Positions 7,302 through 7,881 of a stretch of DNA of 7,881 bases are shown here, piece by piece. Source of the DNA: Gemmatimonadota bacterium (GTDB taxonomy: Bacteria; Gemmatimonadota; Gemmatimonadetes; Gemmatimonadales; GWC2-71-9). Every line of letters starts with the position of its first letter. The first letter of the stretch is position 1. The notes beneath the pieces were generated by a model, which saw nothing but the letters and a program-made list of their open reading frames with translations, was not told where the DNA came from and searched no databases. Where the stretch lies: contig QHTY01000076.1 in the NCBI GenBank assembly GCA_003220985.1, forward strand, positions 333 through 8,213. Reading direction: 5' to 3'. A program made the position numbers and the translations under genes.

Positions 7302-7317
7302 TAAGCCCGAAGGCTCA
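7302..7317 (-). terminator. Short UUCG hairpin between the DUF3788-like gene and actA
   Basis: In the minus-strand transcript, six pairs (one G-U) close the loop TTCG with a C-G closing pair: stem 7317-7312 with 7307-7302. This is the very stable cUUCGg tetraloop type. No T run follows, so a classical intrinsic terminator is not supported. It could mark the 3' end of the upstream gene, or sit in the actA leader. The surrounding 74-base spacer (7332-7259) has no promoter I can call with confidence. Confidence 0.35.
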
Positions 7318-7332
7318 CGAATGTAACAACGG

Positions 7333-7881
7333 CTACTCCGGGCGCGCCAGTAGTTGGTATTTCAATCGCACGACGTCGACAAACGCGTGGACGGCGTCGA
7401 GATCGTCGAATTCCATCCAGCAATGGCGCACGCCGTGCGACAGCGTTCCGTCACGCACCGCCTGTTTGATGACGCGCGGCAATCCGTTCGTCGCGCTGAT
7501 TTCCTGCTCCTCGAGTCCGGACAACACGAACGTGCCGCTCACGCCGGACTGCATTTGATGACGCGCGGTAATCCATTCGTCGCGCTGATTTCCTGCTCCT
7601 CGGGCGCCGACAGAACGAATGTACCGCTCACACCGGACTGCATGGGGTGCAGATAGCCCAGTTTGCGGCCTCCCACTTCGTACATCCACACCCATTTCCA
7701 CGTCGTGCCCAGATAGACGACTTGTTCGGTGACGTGGCGCAGACTGCGGAGCTCTTCGCGGGCTTTCTTGAAACGTTGGGCCGCGCGGGGCGACAGATCC
7801 CGCGCCGGCTGATCCGGTTTGGGGCGTTGGCGCGGGCTCATGTAGAGGTGGTTGGCCCAGTAGTCCGTGCTCGGCTTGTTC
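7333..7881 (-). pseudogene. DUF3788-like protein gene, broken by an 89-base tandem duplication and cut by the window edge
   Basis: The product resembles the uncharacterised DUF3788 family. Visible parts are TTWKWVWMYEVGGRKLGYLH, then a GVSGTFVLS strand, LPRVIKQAV, and the C-terminal GVRHCWMEFDDLDAVHAF and VVRLKYQLL. The first reading frame (ATG at 7841, but open to the window edge with protein-like residues such as STDYWANHLY before it) runs through repeat copy one. It then hits TGA at 7541-7539 inside copy two. Copy two continues in a second frame to TAG at 7335-7333. Because the unit is 89 bases, not a multiple of three, the duplication shifts the frame. Removing exactly one unit restores a single protein with no other change. 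It may be a true pseudogene or an assembly error. The gene is co-directional with actA and 74 bases upstream of it, with no obvious functional link. The true start is probably outside the window. Confidence 0.6.
7465..7642 (-). repeat. Imperfect 89-base tandem direct repeat, two copies
   Basis: Copy one in reading order is 7642-7554 and copy two is 7553-7465. They abut exactly and differ at 11 of 89 positions, with no gaps. Translated in the gene's frame, both copies encode nearly the same 30 residues, differing only at Ala-Pro versus Gly-Leu just before EEQEISATNG. Eight of the 11 differences are therefore silent. The repeat lies wholly within the DUF3788-like coding region and carries no feature of a mobile element. 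Confidence 0.93.

Noticed and set aside
7259..7332. Sigma70-type promoter before actA
   Set aside because: TTGTTA and CTTAAC can be lined up about 18 bases apart, but the -10 match is poor and the second element overlaps the hairpin, so I do not call it.
7465..7642. CRISPR-like or mobile-element repeat
   Set aside because: There are only two directly abutting copies with no spacers, no inverted ends and no transposase, and both copies encode the same protein segment.

Overview
No previously undescribed system is visible in this window. About 91% of it is one minus-strand operon for Alternative Complex III (ACIII), the quinol:cytochrome c/oxidase oxidoreductase that replaces the bc1 complex in many bacteria. 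The high GC content by eye, the fused ActB, the gene order actABCDEF and the protein style suggest a Gemmatimonadota- or Acidobacteriota-like bacterium. That assignment is an inference from general resemblance, not from a marker gene.

Layout, read along the minus strand from right to left. Positions 7881-7333 hold a DUF3788-like gene. It enters from beyond the window and is broken by an imperfect 89-base tandem duplication (7465-7642). A short spacer (7332-7259) contains a small UUCG hairpin. Then come actA (pentaheme cytochrome c, 7258-6719), actB (Tat-exported fusion of a molybdopterin-oxidoreductase-like domain with a ferredoxin domain, 6717-3724), actC (NrfD-like membrane quinol site, 3731-2379), actD (DUF3341, two membrane helices, 2382-1834), actE (monoheme cytochrome c lipoprotein, 1841-1299) and actF (second ten-helix membrane subunit, 1302-94). 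At the left edge a strong ribosome binding site and an ATG mark the start of another co-directional gene, of which only two codons are present.

How the genes work together (known for the family): quinol is oxidised at ActC. Electrons pass through the iron-sulfur clusters of the ActB C-terminal domain to the hemes of ActA and ActE, then to a soluble cytochrome c or directly to a terminal oxidase. ActC and ActF are homologous ten-helix subunits, and ActD braces the membrane part. Every junction from actA to actF is a 1-base gap or an overlap of 4 or 8 bases, so the six proteins are probably translationally coupled.

The most unusual point is the DUF3788-like gene. Its two 89-base repeat copies differ at 11 sites, mostly silently in the coding frame. 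That points to a join between two separately evolved alleles, or an assembly chimera, rather than a simple recent duplication. Secondary points are the poorly placed start codon of actA and the intact CX2CX3CX27C cysteine set in the N-terminal domain of ActB. There is no rRNA, tRNA, CRISPR array or mobile element that I can support.
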